Shown here: in pieces, positions 4,618 through 5,479 of the stretch | Position numbering within the stretch: the stretch's first letter is position 1 | Layout: every line of letters starts with the position of its first letter | Assembly: GCA_003552785.1 (NCBI GenBank) | Contig: PUOQ01000072.1 | Location: 1-5,479, forward strand | Direction of reading: 5' to 3' | DNA length: 5,479 bases | Origin: Dehalococcoidia bacterium | GTDB lineage: Bacteria; Chloroflexota; Dehalococcoidia; Dehalococcoidales; CSSed11-197 | Position numbers and translations under genes: made by a program | The notes under the pieces: generated by a model | Database searches by the model: none | Seen by the model: only the letters and a program-made list of their open reading frames with translations | What the model was told of the DNA's origin: nothing

Positions 4618-5479
4618 TGATTACGATTCCTCCTCCATCTAATAAATAGCAATATAGCTGTGACACCAGCCACAAGAATTAAAGCCGGCCACGCTATTAA
4701 AGGGAAGGACCATACCTGGTTGATGCGCCCGGCAGTATTTTCATAGTAGGCGGGCAACTGGGGTATTCCGGCGGCCCCTGCCGGCTGGGAAGCAGCATAG
4801 TTTACCACCGTCTGCCATACTTTAAGTTCTGAGCCGTCATCGTGATGGACTACCAGTTCGGAATGATCTTCAATTGCCACCGGCTCCCCCATGGCATTTT
4901 TGGGTATTATTTCCAGTTGTGGAAGCAAATCTCCTACCATGGGAAGATAAGACAGAATATAAGTGTCGGCAACCATGTGGTAGAGAGTTTCGTCACCGGC
5001 TTCTATGGGCTTATAATCTCCTTCACCGCAGGATTGAAAGCCATTTCCGGTATAAAACTCTGCATTGGTAACCGCTCGAGTAGTTGGTACAGGTAAATCA
5101 ATAAACGGCACGGTTAAATATAAAGCATTGGTTGGGTTATAGCTATAACGCAACCCTGAAAACTGCAGGAAAAAAGTATCCCCCAAAAGCTCCTGAAGCA
5201 GCACTGCCACCTCCAGAAGGCGGCGTACTTCCTCGCCGGTTAAATATACCGATACAATGGGGTAGCCGGCGTTGCCATCTGCTCCGTATCCAAGGCCAAT
5301 TGTTTCTACAATTTCATAAAAAGAAATCATCCCCTTCGAGTGCTCCATGCTACCCGGCTGGATGTTTTGCCTGATGCTTCCGTTTGCCTGGATGGCCACA
5401 TCGACTTTTTGGCCGGTTATTTCCTGGGTGACCAACCTCATGGCGTCGGTGATGAAATTGCCAACCGGTGTCTCCTGCA
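4605..5479 (-). CDS. 5'-nucleotidase/UshA-family protein, C-terminal part, membrane anchored (5' end beyond window)
   Basis: The last 290 residues of a larger protein are visible; the frame is open at the right edge and ends at TAA 4607-4605. The visible start, ETPVGNFITDAMR (2-14), matches the opening of the 5'-nucleotidase C-terminal domain, which binds the nucleoside part of the substrate. Further family signatures are AIQANGSIRQNIQPG (28-42), VSVYLTGEEVRRLLE (75-89) and FLQFSGLRYSYNP (103-115). The metallophosphatase domain expected upstream is outside the window, so catalysis is inferred. Near the end a hydrophobic segment (about 259-279, DNA 4703-4641) is followed by the basic tail RWRRNRNHYRA. 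This predicts an external enzyme held by a C-terminal helix with a cytoplasmic tail. There is no LPXTG sorting motif. The likely role is hydrolysis of extracellular nucleotides or related phosphoesters; the substrate is unknown. An internal ATG at 5441 is not the true start. The gene is convergent with tRNA-Glu. Confidence 0.88.
   Translation of the reverse strand, partial: QETPVGNFITDAMRLVTQEITGQKVDVAIQANGSIRQNIQPGSMEHSKGMISFYEIVETIGLGYGADGNAGYPIVSVYLTGEEVRRLLEVAVLLQELLGDTFFLQFSGLRYSYNPTNALYLTVPFIDLPVPTTRAVTNAEFYTGNGFQSCGEGDYKPIEAGDETLYHMVADTYILSYLPMVGDLLPQLEIIPKNAMGEPVAIEDHSELVVHHDDGSELKVWQTVVNYAASQPAGAAGIPQLPAYYENTAGRINQVWSFPLIAWPALILVAGVTAILLFIRWRRNRNHYRA

Noticed and set aside
4451..4642. 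Short plus-strand frame covering the tRNA gene (63 codons)
   Set aside because: It runs straight through a perfect tRNA-Glu cloverleaf and its terminator, so a coding role is very unlikely.
4842..5374. Plus-strand frames of 65-84 codons opposite the nucleotidase gene
   Set aside because: They lie within a clear coding region on the other strand and show no conserved protein features.
5439..5441. ATG at 5441 as the start of the nucleotidase gene
   Set aside because: Conserved domain sequence (ETPVGNFITDA) continues upstream in the same frame to the edge, so the gene is truncated by the window and this Met is internal.

Overview
This window looks like an ordinary bacterial chromosome segment of moderate GC content. 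It carries four core housekeeping functions, one tRNA and one surface-enzyme gene. The most likely source is a member of the Chloroflexota close to Dehalococcoidia. That is an inference from remembered gene order (DnaJ-like gene divergent from CTP synthase, then a small transaldolase, then rho), not from a search. Two sequence features fit it loosely: the tRNA gene does not encode its CCA tail, and the nucleotidase is held by a C-terminal membrane helix, which suits a cell without a classical outer membrane.

Layout. Positions 1-515 (minus strand) hold the N-terminal part of a DnaJ/CbpA-type co-chaperone that runs off the left edge. Positions 516-810 form an AT-rich divergent control region with two well-formed sigma70/sigma-A-type promoters, one facing each way. 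Positions 811-4401 (plus strand) hold a tight three-gene operon: pyrG (CTP synthase), a small class I transaldolase starting at GTG, and rho (transcription termination factor), with gaps of 18 and 12 bases. Positions 4477-4549 hold tRNA-Glu(TTC), with its own extended -10 promoter and a T-rich terminator candidate. Positions 4605-5479 (minus strand) hold the C-terminal half of a membrane-anchored 5'-nucleotidase-family protein, convergent with the tRNA and cut by the right edge.

How the parts relate. The operon joins pyrimidine nucleotide supply (UTP to CTP), a sugar-phosphate exchange enzyme of the non-oxidative pentose phosphate pathway (a route to ribose phosphate), and an RNA-dependent ATPase that ends transcription. 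I see no promoter in the short gaps, so all three probably depend on the promoter at 670-699. No terminator is evident between rho and the tRNA, so operon transcripts may read into tRNA-Glu.

I found no mobile element, CRISPR array, phage gene or clearly novel system. The points most worth checking are the pyrG leader and the tRNA terminator. The leader has an A-tract at the predicted start of transcription, a 28-codon in-frame upstream ORF ending 3 bases before the pyrG start, and no Shine-Dalgarno sequence. The tRNA terminator stem shares bases with the mature tRNA 3' end. The transaldolase also carries residues that argue against the common label fructose-6-phosphate aldolase.
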